The position numbers and the translations under genes are program-made. DNA of 33,911 bases from Desulfococcaceae bacterium HSG8 (lineage in GTDB: Bacteria > Desulfobacterota > Desulfobacteria > Desulfobacterales > 4be13): NCBI GenBank assembly GCA_030378015.1, contig JAUCGG010000035.1, forward strand, positions 1-33,911, read 5' to 3'. Of the stretch, positions 7,501 to 15,438 are shown in pieces (position 1 is the first letter of the stretch; every line of letters starts with the position of its first letter). Below the pieces are notes generated by a model. It was not told where the DNA came from and ran no database searches. It worked only from the letters and a program-made list of their open reading frames with translations.

Positions 7501-10280
7501 CGGAATTCCTTATCTTCCACAATGGCGAACCCTTCACATTATGGCCCGGTCAGATTATGACTGACCAGCAGATCACCTTGGGATTACTCAGCCTGGGACT
7601 GGCTTTCCTGTCCTGTGTTTTTGTGAGGTCAGTAATATATGCCCGTCCCCTGTGGTATGTCAGCGCGTGCGTCTATGCGTGGGCACTTGCGGAATGTATT
7701 CTGATATTTGCAGGATCATCCGGGAGCATCACTGATCCCTGCTTCTTTTTCATCATGGGACTTACATTGTTCCCGCTGCTGCATCCCTTTTCCAAAGCCC
7801 CGGGTCTGAGAAGTTTCGGCATTGCCCTGTTTTTCAGTGCTGCCTGGTTCAGTTTCATATCTGCCAGCGGAGTCATGGGCCGCGGTTTCGGGGCACCCGC
7901 GTGGTCCTGTATTTTATGGATACTTGCCAATTTTGTCCTCCCTGGTTTCAACCGCCGATTGCCTAAGTGGGCACTTGCTGCTGATATCTGGCTCGGATGG
8001 GGTTTCCTGAGCCTGGCCGCGGGCCAGCCCCTGATCATGGGGGATGTTGTTTTGGGCCAGTGGGGATACTGGCTTTCCCTGGCGGCCTACCTGTTCCTGA
8101 TAATGAGAAACATCACCTGGCCCGGACTGCCCTGGCTTGCCGCAGGTACTCTGAATATCGCTGCGTTGATCTTCATCGGGGATCGTATGGGAATAACAGG
8201 TCTTTCCCAGGTTTTTAATCCCGGATTTGCCGCGAGAACACTGATCTGGAGCAATCTGATGCTTGCCGGGGTTCCCCTGTGGCGGCGATATGGTTCATCC
8301 CTGACACTTCGCCTGAATCTGAAACAGCATAACCTCTCCGGCCCCTGGGCTTTCTGGTCATTTATAATTTCATGGGGCTGGCTGATGGTGATAATTGCCT
8401 CGGGTCTCACCGAACTTTTTCACCTCCCTCTGCCAAAACTTTTCCAGCACCCCGCGGTATCGGTTTCGGTTATTCTGGTTGTTTATTTTATCTTTAGATT
8501 CCTTTTGTATCGAACCCTTATGAATGCCCATATCCTTATTTTATCTCTATCCGGCATAGCACTGTCGTATGTCAGTTATGATTCGGGCCTGCCTCACCTG
8601 CCCCTGATGCTGGCTCTCTGGAGCCTCGGGCTGTTTCTTGCGGATGCAGCGTGTAAATTCCTCCCTCCTTTCTTAAAGGAGGGCCGAGGATTTCCGCAGC
8701 AGCCCGCAACAAAAATCCCCCCGGCCCCCTTTACGAAAGAGGGGGATTTTACATATTGCTGTACTAGTGCCAAAGCCCCGGCAGCCCGTATTCTGTGCAA
8801 AGCCATACAGGGATGGGTAAATTTAAGTCCGTGGCTGGTTATTCCTGCACTGCTGTTCATACCGGTTGCATCCCTGTCTGAGAGCGTACTGACCTTGGGA
8901 ATCCTGACTTGCGTTATTTTCGGACAGGGATATCGCCGTCGGAAATCCCTGTGGGTTCTTACTGGCCGCCTGCTGATGCTGATTCTCCTGCATACATGGC
9001 CACTGATGATCGTTAAGCTTCCCCCAAGCGGAACCGAGGGGCTGGTACTGTGGCATATATGGCCCCTGCTGGCCGCGAAGTATGAGCAGCTCCGAATCCT
9101 GTTTCCCCTGTATGCGATGCAGTCAGGTCTTGTAATCTGGGCTTTGATCGGAGTACGCAGCCGAATTAAAAAGAATTCGGATGAGACATCTTTCCTGCGA
9201 AGGAATTTTTTCAGGAATCTGTCATTTGAAACAGGCATTGCCGCGGTGGAATGGGGGATGCACATCCTCATCTTTATCCGTCAGCTTGCAGCATTTGGGA
9301 GTTATCCCGCGGCCCTGGCAGCCTCGGGTCTTCCGGAAGCAGCCATCCGGAGTACCGTCATTCTTCAAGGGGCAGGAACCCTCGTCGCTGCTGTTCTGCT
9401 GATGGGATTTGCGGCCCGTCAGGCATATCATTCCCGGCAGGGGAGCTGGGTTTATCTTATCGCCATGATGGGATGCGTAACCGGTTTGTATCTGCGTCTG
9501 CTGTTATGGTGGCCCATTCCCTTCAATCCCTGGGACACGTTCGCACTCATAATCGCTGCCTGCGGCCTGTTCGTGTTTGAGCGTTCTGTTATCGTGTCAG
9601 AAAATTTTTCCGCGCCGTTGCTGCGACTGGTGTATATGATTACGCTTCCGGCATTGCTGACAATCCTTCCACAGGGCCATTCTGTTCAGAGCGCTGCCCT
9701 GCTGGCACTCGGGGCACTTTACCTGTCCCTGCATTATGCGATCAGAAGCCCGGCCTCTTTGTACCTGGGAGTGATAGCGCTGAATGCTGTGATTTATCTC
9801 CGGATACCGGCCTGGGAGACCCATAATCTTTTACAACTTTATATTGTCCCCGCTGCACTTAGCGTACTGGTATTGCTCCATTTGCACCGGAAAGAACTGA
9901 AACCAGGTGTACGCAGCGCGATACGCCTGACAGCACTCAGCGCGCTGTATGTCTGCTCGACCCTGGATGTCCTGGCGGGGCCTGACGGGGCAGAGTTACG
10001 GAATTTCATACTGATTCTCGCGCTGAGTCTGGCAGGGGTGATCACCGGGGTTGTATTGCGTATCCGTGCTTTTTTATATGGAGGAACTGTTTTTATGGTG
10101 CTGAATGTCGTGTGTCAGTTGGTTCTTTTCTACGGCTCTGCCCAGACGATAATCAAGGGAATTCTGCTTGTGGGACTGGGGGCCTCTGTTTTGGCCGGAA
10201 TGATCTGGTTCAGTATCAGGCGGGAGGAAATTTTGAAGCATATCAGAATTTTCAGGGCAGATATGGGAGAGTGGGAATAA
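4533..10280 (+). CDS. giant polytopic membrane protein, 1915 residues
   Basis: Almost wholly made of hydrophobic helices (on the order of fifty by eye) after a soluble, proline-rich N-terminus of about 60 residues ('PPPLPG'). I do not recognise a characterised family. The helix-dense layout resembles DUF2339/DUF2157-like membrane proteins but is about twice as long as DUF2339 proteins. The start is well supported by GGGAGGTG a few bases before ATG 4533. It is followed by DUF2157 and GDYXXLXY genes on the same strand, so a shared envelope role is plausible. Two repeats interrupt it in frame: six heptamers near residues 527-541, and a palindromic element near residues 1374-1406 that adds soluble proline-rich sequence between helices. 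No catalytic motif was seen. Confidence 0.75.
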   Translation: MEKKLYHGMFGGNAVNPGEEFAGPPPLPGTAQGSASSAWKPSEPGDLEKALRAVSGWPRVIIPFLVQNIGWFISAFLSVAGCIFLITTTEAGFERYLTISAILSLYTLMLLVGAYILLVRKPDQRTAGNVLITLGMLLIPLSISASVRLIDIGATDPFRTGTGVLMVMLNFGVFYWVSQLASGIMDRSLRGDHARLFMLLAGLQVVVPFRIPHWYWIALIHLSMVFLLGYGLVRFTQDWLKSVFTDKRKHAYFAAGTLAYAAAVSFIHLSATYDAPLPDGYAGPFLMIMAGFLFYADARFKQWTKQYTFLSRFSFAVYGLSILALGLSFAGESAKCITLILGAGVFGTVVWYYLTLPPLYFLLGCLVLLYHQVILRQCLPDTWFLASLPGLTGLIGIHRGIIARNAESLALVCFRSLIILTAGLAGWSFYNAGPGWAATITGIFVTATLYVILGYTPAQMSEQLGLNFAGKEDLRNNRWFYIVPLSMVMTAAYFPLLSGWNRSEQFSVSLVLIALLLTALARRLYSQIVNRKSEIVNRKSVRVEVLLNTALLSGLAAIPLCLSDGGFRGPVFQVTLIMSGGVFLWQSLVLRIRALFYVGMISGGLAGALIKLTYYPHSSAGMPEILIVLAISGLLWHLKRTESVKQEFAIPEITTPQPVSILWLYEAGKASLSYTVRLPLQQAMIVMWIIAAHHMILYPFRSDPGLAWGMSSGLTILTGIWLTAWFRVLYLSRVPMLLGLFALLTPLYQRYGMNIHVLNFAAILYGFVLWLCARRAVSGELTSRLADVLMITRGHGGSGRRQFETAAYRTGLLITLAGVVSIASEWLGNPGLTVLYPLFISMVFFWTTGRCYKRTFHSYMVMFHVVLMSLVVYAGILHLTDLQGLPGDTRVGMLFALLSAAMGVIAHKTGDSETSLYRIPLVTSALYLASIAFLQQFVLIWGDSLRNLNHQTILSAFAAGGAFFLVNRIIRNSLVSLIFVFQISIAILWSEFLIFHNGEPFTLWPGQIMTDQQITLGLLSLGLAFLSCVFVRSVIYARPLWYVSACVYAWALAECILIFAGSSGSITDPCFFFIMGLTLFPLLHPFSKAPGLRSFGIALFFSAAWFSFISASGVMGRGFGAPAWSCILWILANFVLPGFNRRLPKWALAADIWLGWGFLSLAAGQPLIMGDVVLGQWGYWLSLAAYLFLIMRNITWPGLPWLAAGTLNIAALIFIGDRMGITGLSQVFNPGFAARTLIWSNLMLAGVPLWRRYGSSLTLRLNLKQHNLSGPWAFWSFIISWGWLMVIIASGLTELFHLPLPKLFQHPAVSVSVILVVYFIFRFLLYRTLMNAHILILSLSGIALSYVSYDSGLPHLPLMLALWSLGLFLADAACKFLPPFLKEGRGFPQQPATKIPPAPFTKEGDFTYCCTSAKAPAARILCKAIQGWVNLSPWLVIPALLFIPVASLSESVLTLGILTCVIFGQGYRRRKSLWVLTGRLLMLILLHTWPLMIVKLPPSGTEGLVLWHIWPLLAAKYEQLRILFPLYAMQSGLVIWALIGVRSRIKKNSDETSFLRRNFFRNLSFETGIAAVEWGMHILIFIRQLAAFGSYPAALAASGLPEAAIRSTVILQGAGTLVAAVLLMGFAARQAYHSRQGSWVYLIAMMGCVTGLYLRLLLWWPIPFNPWDTFALIIAACGLFVFERSVIVSENFSAPLLRLVYMITLPALLTILPQGHSVQSAALLALGALYLSLHYAIRSPASLYLGVIALNAVIYLRIPAWETHNLLQLYIVPAALSVLVLLHLHRKELKPGVRSAIRLTALSALYVCSTLDVLAGPDGAELRNFILILALSLAGVITGVVLRIRAFLYGGTVFMVLNVVCQLVLFYGSAQTIIKGILLVGLGASVLAGMIWFSIRREEILKHIRIFRADMGEWE
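6112..6153 (+). repeat. in-frame heptamer tandem repeat (6 x 7 bp)
   Basis: Six exact-length heptamers in the order aaatcgt, aaatcgt, aaatcag, then the same three again. The total of 42 bp is divisible by three, so the giant membrane gene stays open; it encodes IVNRKSEIVNRKS. The polar, basic stretch sits between hydrophobic segments. It resembles the short tandemly repeated heptamers known from filamentous cyanobacteria. Confidence 0.85.
8654..8751. repeat. palindromic element inserted in frame (family B)
   Basis: Inverted repeat: left arm about 8655-8693 (CCTCCTTTCTTAAAGGAGGG...), right arm about 8710-8751 (AATCCCCCCGGCCCCCTTT...). It is translated as FLPPFLKEGRG ... IPPAPFTKEGDF within the giant membrane protein. 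The same family occurs at 15726-15826, in part at 15947-15985, and inside the WD40 gene at 29512-29603; 12283-12341 is a shorter relative. Confidence 0.85.
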
Positions 10281-10311
10281 ATTCCAAATTTCAGTTTTAC
10301 GTTTCACGCTC

Positions 10312-10690
10312 GCGGGGGATTGACAAATCCCCCGCCCATTGGTAAAGGTAAAGAAATCCCGAAATGCTCGCTTGGGATTGACAAATCCCAAGCATTTCCG
10401 GCAGGTGGGATTGATTGTCAATCCGCAGGGGTCGGATTTGTCAATCCGAACCGAGCAACAAAGGGAAGCAACAAAGAGGAAGCAGCGAAGAGGGGGCAGC
10501 AAAGGACTGCCGGGCAAAAACGCCGGTCGCTTATCTGATGCTCGCGGGGGATTGGCAAATCCCCCGCCCATTGGCGGGGTTCGGATTTGTCAATCCGAAC
10601 CGAGCAACAAAAGGAAGCAGCAAAGGACTGCCGGGCAAAAACGCCTGTCGCTTATCTGATGCTCGCGGGGATTGACAAATCCCCCGCACC
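10312..10690. repeat. cluster of seven GGATTGACAAATCC palindromes
   Basis: The 431-bp gap 10281-10711 is almost filled by repeats. Seven hairpins share the core GGATT-G(A/G)CA-AATCC or its reverse complement, at about 10312-10334, 10362-10397 (longer stem AAATGCT...AGCATTT), 10405-10426, 10432-10449, 10543-10567, 10580-10600 and 10663-10687. A ~71-bp direct repeat (10497-10568 and 10617-10687) carries two of them, and CGAACCGAGCAACAAA is also repeated. Short frames that run through here are repeat artefacts. No gene is supported. Confidence 0.85.
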
Positions 10691-10711
10691 GGCATCCATT
10701 AGGAAAATACC

Positions 10712-12043
10712 ATGAAACTACTACGCCTTTTAAAACGAGAACTATCCGCCGAAGCCGCATCATGGGTGGATCAGGAAATCATTACCGCTGAACAGGCGGG
10801 CCGTATTCTCCGGCTCTACGGCACTGAACTCCCCTCAGGGGAGCGGAAACCCTTGGTGTATTATATCCTGTTGTCAATTGCCGCACTTTTTATGGGACTG
10901 TCTGTCATTGTCCTGGTCTCCGCGAACTGGGATCACATACCCCGCGGGGTTCGGATGACATGTCTTATTGCAATCACTTTGCTTGCGAATAGCGCTGGAT
11001 TATCCTTTTTTAAAGCCGGGAAAATCCCGTTAGCCCGAATCTGGTTTTTCCTGGGTTCCATTATCTACGGGGCAACAATATTTTTAATTGCCCAGATTTA
11101 TCATCTGGGCGAGCATTATCCCGACGGGGTTTTTTACTGGGCAATCGGGGTTTTACCCGTGGCTTTTCTCACAGACAGCATCCTGATCATGCTCCTTGCA
11201 GGCGTTCTTTCAGGAATCTGGCTGATTCTCGAATCCCAGTTCGGTTTTTTTCCTTTCTTTTATCCTGTTTATGCGTTGAGCATTTTCTGGTTCTGTTTCA
11301 GGCAGCGGCGTTCGCTGATCCTTTTTCTCCTGGCAGTTGCCGGAAGTGTATTCTGGCTTGAAGTTGTGGTGATGCACCTTTACGGCCCAGGGTATTATTT
11401 TGATTTCGGTGCGGAGCATGTCTTTTTTACCACAGGCATTTTTATCCTGCTCCACTGGGCAGGCGGCTTTTCAGAGCGGTTCTGTTCTGACCCCGAAAAG
11501 GCGGATTATGGCCTGGTTTTACGCCTGTGGACCATTCGCTTTGGCATCCTGACCCTTTTCATTTTCAGCTTTGAGGCCCCTTGGTATGAACTGATCAGAG
11601 TTGCTGATAAGCACTACGGGTTTATCTTGGGATGTACTATCGGGCTTCCTGTCCTCCTCGGTTTTTTACTTCTGACTGAGCGGATAGCATGTTCTGAAAC
11701 CTCCTTCAGAAGCATAGTGGCCAGTAATATTCCCACACTCAGTTATGCGGGGTTCTATTGTCTGTGCAACGGGTTGATACTTTATTCTGATATCAGTTCT
11801 GATTTTATTTTGCAGATTCTGACCAATCTGATGCTTCTAATGACCGGTATCTGGCTGATAATCAGGGCATATAAGACATCTTCGTCACCGCTTTTTTATA
11901 TGGGAACAGGGGTTCTGATCATTACTGCCCTGCTTCGGTATATAGACCTGATCGGTGATTATGTGGGCGGAGCCATAGCCTTTTTTATAGCCGGGTGCAT
12001 CATGCTTGCAGCAGCCAGGCTGTGGAAAAGATGTAAAATATAA
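10712..12043 (+). CDS. DUF2157 domain-containing membrane protein
   Basis: 443 residues. The N-terminal cytosolic stretch (about 1-45, 'WVDQEIITAEQAGRIL') is followed by roughly twelve hydrophobic helices. The signature of DUF2157 is clear: 'VLVSANWDHIPRGVRM' (about 69-84) and 'IFLIAQIYHLGEHYPDG' (about 121-137). The function of DUF2157 is not established. The ATG at 10712 has AGGAAAAT about eight bases upstream. It lies 431 bp after the giant membrane gene and about 400 bp before the GDYXXLXY gene, all on the plus strand; DUF2157 and GDYXXLXY genes are commonly linked, so the call and the pairing support each other. Confidence 0.85.
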   Translation: MKLLRLLKRELSAEAASWVDQEIITAEQAGRILRLYGTELPSGERKPLVYYILLSIAALFMGLSVIVLVSANWDHIPRGVRMTCLIAITLLANSAGLSFFKAGKIPLARIWFFLGSIIYGATIFLIAQIYHLGEHYPDGVFYWAIGVLPVAFLTDSILIMLLAGVLSGIWLILESQFGFFPFFYPVYALSIFWFCFRQRRSLILFLLAVAGSVFWLEVVVMHLYGPGYYFDFGAEHVFFTTGIFILLHWAGGFSERFCSDPEKADYGLVLRLWTIRFGILTLFIFSFEAPWYELIRVADKHYGFILGCTIGLPVLLGFLLLTERIACSETSFRSIVASNIPTLSYAGFYCLCNGLILYSDISSDFILQILTNLMLLMTGIWLIIRAYKTSSSPLFYMGTGVLIITALLRYIDLIGDYVGGAIAFFIAGCIMLAAARLWKRCKI

Positions 12044-12045
12044 AA

Positions 12046-12421
12046 TGTAGGGTGGGTGGAGCGAAGCGCAACCCACCAACTATCGGTGAGTTATGCTACC
12101 ACCCATGCAGCTTTGCCCCGACTATAAGCTGATAACAATCGGTGGGTTGCGCTATATTCGCATTCCCAGGCTCTGCCTGGGAATGCATCCCGGAGAGGCT
12201 CTCCCTCGTGTAAATGCATCGCAAGGCAGAGCCTTGCGGAACGCATTCCCAGGCAGAGCCTCACTGCCATTAAGTTAAGAGAAACTCCCCCTTTGAAGGG
12301 GGATGTTTTTTCAACACGTTACACCCCCTCAAGGGGGGAATTGATTCCTTAACTTAATGGCAGTGAGGCAGAGCCTGGGAACGAGTAAACGGTGGGTTGC
12401 GCTTCGCTCCACCCACCCTAC
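12046..12421. repeat. nested inverted repeats between DUF2157 and GDYXXLXY genes
   Basis: Outer arms GTAGGGTGGGTGGAGCGAAG... (12046-12076) and its reverse complement (12391-12421) form a 31-bp inverted repeat. Within it are copies of a GGTGGGTTGCGC piece (12142-), several CCCAGGC(AGA/TCT)GCCT palindromes (12166-12260), and second arms CTCACTGCCATTAAGTTAAG (12259-12278) and its complement (12349-12368). At the centre, 12283-12341 is a family-B-like palindrome (CTCCCCCTTTGAAGGGGG...). It looks like repeats inserted into repeats. No gene is supported in the 400-bp gap. Confidence 0.85.
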
Positions 12422-12443
12422 ATTACATTACAGGAGAAAACCG

Positions 12444-13010
12444 ATGAATACAATCATAAAACCTTCCCGCTATCACTTGCTCATAATCGCAGTAGTAATG
12501 CAGATTCTTATATTAGCCGGTGAATACCTGAACAGCGTCTATCCCATTTGGATCGGAGAGAAAATCGAGCTTGCTGTAAGACCCGTGGATCCGCGCAGTC
12601 TTTTCCGGGGAAATTATGCCCGCCTTGATTATGATATTGAAACCATCGGAAAAAGTTTCTTTGACCCGAAAGATTTCCGCTGGCAGAGAAGGGGAACCAT
12701 TGTCTATGTTGCATTGCAGAGACAGGGTGAAATATGGGTTCCGAAAAGCGTGTCTTTAAAAAAACCGGAACAGGGCATTTTTATCCGAGGAAGACTGATG
12801 ACGCAGACATGGAAAAATGTTTCCAAGTTAAAAATAAGGTATGGAACAGAAGCTTATTTTGCACCTCCTGACAAAGCCCGTGCCATTGAGAATGAATTGC
12901 GGAAGCAGGGAAGAAATACAGATCGTCCCGGGGCCACTGCCGAAATCATGGTGGCTCCCAATGGCAAAGCTGTTCTTACAGGGGTGAAGATTGACGGGGT
13001 GATTATGTGA
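12444..13010 (+). CDS. GDYXXLXY domain-containing protein
   Basis: 188 residues with one N-terminal membrane helix (about 11-28) and a periplasmic or extracytoplasmic domain. The diagnostic GDYXXLXY motif is present as GNYARLDY (56-63), with N replacing D, preceded by VDPRSLFR. A second conserved-looking stretch is 'GIFIRGRLM'. Function unknown; the family typically sits with DUF2157/DUF4401 membrane proteins, as here. The start is ATG 12444 with AGGAG ten bases upstream; the longer frame back to 12357 runs through the repeat and is not credible. Confidence 0.85.
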   Translation: MNTIIKPSRYHLLIIAVVMQILILAGEYLNSVYPIWIGEKIELAVRPVDPRSLFRGNYARLDYDIETIGKSFFDPKDFRWQRRGTIVYVALQRQGEIWVPKSVSLKKPEQGIFIRGRLMTQTWKNVSKLKIRYGTEAYFAPPDKARAIENELRKQGRNTDRPGATAEIMVAPNGKAVLTGVKIDGVIM

Positions 13011-13164
13011 TATGCAAAAAGGGACTTTCTGCAGAACAATTTTTCACCTAAATTGAGCGATTCTAATTAGAAAAATTATATTTTTATAAAACAGCTACTT
13101 ATAAAAAGCATTTTTTAATAGTGAGCTAACTGACTGTTTTTTTTAAAAGCCGGAATTATATTAA

Positions 13165-13648
13165 AAACTTTTTTACATATCCGTTAAACTTTTATATTTA
13201 TCAGATGGTTATAAGTATTATCTGCCCCCGGGAAGCGCTGTCATCGTAGTCGCGAATTCTGATCGGAAAGGCTGTGTCGCTTTCAAAAAAGAACTGCTTT
13301 CGCTTCTGGGCAAATGTGACCCTGCGCCTGAGACTCTTTTTCGTATAGCGGTTGAAGAGTGAGGCATGGCTGCTGGGAGATCGGTCTGCTTTGACATCTG
13401 CATACCCGAAGGCCAGGAGTTATGTTCTTGATTCATACATTCAGGACAGCGTCTGCGGTACATGGGAAAAACTTGCCGATGCGGTTTATCCCGGAGGATC
13501 TGAAGCACTGAAAAAAACAGGGTGGCCAAAGATGGGACAGGCAAAATGTGAATGGGCCGGAAGAATAGAAAACAATTTTTCTCGGAGTTTCCAGGCATTC
13601 AGAAACGGTATGCGCCGATTGGCGGAAAAGAGGAAAAACAAGATTTGA
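13165..13648 (+). pseudogene. DUF4276-like gene, truncated and frameshifted
   Basis: Two frames join into one protein-like sequence. From about 13229 the first reads SAVIVVANSDRKG ... FRIAVEE then TGA (13360-13362). The second, from the same spot, reads SEAWLLGDRSAL ... 'YIQDSVCGTWEKLADAVYPG' ... KCEWAGRI ... SFQAFRNGM to 13648. A two-base loss at 13359-13361 would explain the break. The 'EAWLLGD', 'GTWE' and 'EWA' blocks resemble the C-terminal half of DUF4276 (TOPRIM-like) proteins. The N-terminal half is missing, and AT-rich DNA with stops lies upstream. The family assignment is from memory of motifs. Confidence 0.55.
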
Positions 13649-13744
13649 ATATCAACCCGGGAGCATCAGGTAAAAGTTTGCGAGCTATGATGTTAGGTTT
13701 TATCGGTATTTTCAAATGATTACTGATCATCCTGAAATGATAAT

Positions 13745-13758
13745 ATAATAGACATTAT
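13745..13758. repeat. short palindrome ATAAT-AGAC-ATTAT
   Basis: The same palindrome with one more base pair (GATAAT-AGAC-ATTATC) occurs at 15348-15363, so the two copies flank the PurD-like gene. The following GGAAATAA is also found at 16210-16217 after ATTATC. Confidence 0.6.
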
Positions 13759-13805
13759 CGGAAATAAGCAGATGCCTGACAGATACTTATTAACGCAACA
13801 GAGAC

Positions 13806-13858
13806 ACGAAGCCACAAAGAAACACGAAGAACCTTCGTGAGACTTTGTGCCTTCGTGG
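13806..13858. repeat. inverted repeat, CACGAAG family
   Basis: ACGAAGCCACAAAG pairs with CTTTGTGCCTTCGTGG around a CACGAAG-AAC-CTTCGTG core. It lies just past the 3' end of the minus-strand PurD-like gene and could act as its terminator stem, though no T-run is obvious. It is of the same style as the arms at 15439-15608. Confidence 0.6.
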
Positions 13859-13912
13859 CATTAGGCAGGCTTCTGCAGAATGAGCGTCCCGCGGGGTGTT
13901 TACGTCGGTTTT

Positions 13913-15283
13913 TTATAATCCGATGGTCTTACGATAACGCATACAGCTCGCATTCTCCTTATTGTGATCAACGAATGCAATTTTTTCTATATTCCGATAT
14001 GCCTTTTCCCTTGCTTTTTCCAGTGTCTCATCCCCGGAAATCAGGTGCAGAACCCTTCCGCCGTAAGTCACCAATCCTCTTTCTTCATGAGTATCCACAC
14101 CTGCAAAATAGACAGCCAGCCCGGGTTCCAGATCATCCAGCCCTTCGATCTTATGCCCTTTTCCGTATCGTTTGGGATACCCCGGGTTCCAGCCCCTGGA
14201 TGCTTTGGATCGTCCTTCCATGGCGATCAGATCCACATAATGCTGCTGATTCCATACCTGTTTTATCTCGTCAAGCCTGCCTTCCCACACTGCCATGCCC
14301 AGTTCAAAGAGGTCCGTACTCAGTTTCCGCATCAGCACTTCGCATTCGGGATCACCGTGTCTGACGTTGATTTCAAAAACCTCAAGGTTGTTATCATCAT
14401 CCAAGTTCAGGCCGAAATACAGTACGCCTTTGTAGTTCCATCCGTAATCATTATAAATGCAGTTTACAACCGGATTCACGATCTCTTTAATGATCCTGTT
14501 GACAAGAGAATCACTCACAAGCTTGTGGGGACAATAGCACCCGGTTCCGCCGGTGTTAAGATTGCCTCCGAATTTTTCAATGGCTTCATGGTCATCCGGA
14601 TCAAACGCGGGCTTGTAGTCTTGGCAGAACATCTTCAGGGGCAGGACGTGTTTTCCGTCAAGATAGGCAAAAAATGAGATTTCGGTTCCGTATTTGCGCT
14701 GCTCAATGACTACCCGGTTCCCTGAATCTCCGAATACCTTTTTTACCATAATATCATCAATTGCCGCGAGCGCGTCATCCGCATTATCGCAGCACAGGGC
14801 CCCTTTTCCAGCAGCAAGGCCGTTTGCTTTGACAACTACCTGATATCCGATATTTTTTACATAGTCAGCGGCTTCCACGGGGTCAAAAAAGACCCTGTAT
14901 TCCGGTTTGGGCACATTCGCGGCGCTGAGAAGGAAATTTGTAAACGCGCGGTCACTTTCTATTCTTGCAAATTCCTTCAGAGGGCCGATTGTCGGGATAT
15001 TTTGCTGGCTCAGAACATCCGCCAGGCCCCGGGACAGGGGATTCTCCGAGCCTACATCCACGAGGCTGACGTTGTGTTCCGTGCAGAATCTGGCAACTTC
15101 ATTAAAATCGTTGGAATCGGATAAACGAACCGATTCGATCATCTCTTTCTTACCTTTGGGTGTGTATAATACTCCCGGATTCCCGGGCAGGAAAAACACT
15201 TTATCAACGTGCTGACTGTTCGCATATTTGTCAGCAAGACAGTGGTCTCTTCCTCCGCTTCCGTAAACAAGAACTTTAGACAT
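13913..15283 (-). CDS. purD: phosphoribosylamine--glycine ligase (GAR synthetase)
   Basis: 456 residues, close to the usual PurD length (about 420-430) with a slightly long C-terminus. It makes glycinamide ribonucleotide from phosphoribosylamine, glycine and ATP in purine synthesis. ATP-grasp landmarks are visible: N-terminal VYGSGGRDH; PGNPG; GPLKEFARIESDRAF; VVVKANGLAAGKG; FGDSGNRVVIEQ; QDYKPAFDPD; GGNLNTGGTG; and the metal-binding 'EINVRHGDPE'. Several positions differ from textbook PurD (GGRDH for GGREH, GGTGCYCP for GGMGAYSP), so a divergent paralogue is possible. ATG 15283 is chosen because AAGGAG lies about nine bases upstream; the TTG at 15292 would overlap that site. No other pur gene is nearby. 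Confidence 0.85.
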   Translation of the reverse strand: MSKVLVYGSGGRDHCLADKYANSQHVDKVFFLPGNPGVLYTPKGKKEMIESVRLSDSNDFNEVARFCTEHNVSLVDVGSENPLSRGLADVLSQQNIPTIGPLKEFARIESDRAFTNFLLSAANVPKPEYRVFFDPVEAADYVKNIGYQVVVKANGLAAGKGALCCDNADDALAAIDDIMVKKVFGDSGNRVVIEQRKYGTEISFFAYLDGKHVLPLKMFCQDYKPAFDPDDHEAIEKFGGNLNTGGTGCYCPHKLVSDSLVNRIIKEIVNPVVNCIYNDYGWNYKGVLYFGLNLDDDNNLEVFEINVRHGDPECEVLMRKLSTDLFELGMAVWEGRLDEIKQVWNQQHYVDLIAMEGRSKASRGWNPGYPKRYGKGHKIEGLDDLEPGLAVYFAGVDTHEERGLVTYGGRVLHLISGDETLEKAREKAYRNIEKIAFVDHNKENASCMRYRKTIGL

Positions 15284-15347
15284 GAATAACAACTCCTTAT
15301 AGTATCAGCAGATAAAATTTAACTTCCTGGCTCGCTTGGGAGCTCAG

Positions 15348-15363
15348 GATAATAGACATTATC
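15348..15363. repeat. palindrome GATAATAGACATTATC upstream of purD-like gene
   Basis: Perfect 6-bp arms around AGAC, about 65 bp before the purD-like start. The near-identical copy at 13745-13758 lies past the gene's end. It could be an operator or just a dispersed repeat. Confidence 0.5.
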
Positions 15364-15438
15364 AGTAGATCGAAAACTTTTTACGAACTGATTTTTCCTG
15401 GAATGACAGTATATTAGGTGATTTTCAGAAAAGAATAT

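Noticed and set aside
8594-9271. 225-codon minus-strand frame
   Set aside because: It lies opposite the giant membrane gene, has no family resemblance, and its codons mirror the hydrophobic gene.
10320-10675. Plus-strand frames of 72-106 codons in the gap before the DUF2157 gene
   Set aside because: They consist wholly of palindromic repeats and lack ribosome sites.
10312-10690. Possible CRISPR array
   Set aside because: Repeats are palindromic, irregularly spaced, in both orientations and without unique equal-length spacers; no cas gene.
12357-12443. N-terminal extension of the GDYXXLXY protein
   Set aside because: It is encoded by the inverted repeat; ATG 12444 has a good ribosome site.
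15284-15438. Purine riboswitch before the purD-like gene
   Set aside because: The expected conserved purine-aptamer loops are not visible; only a short palindrome is seen.
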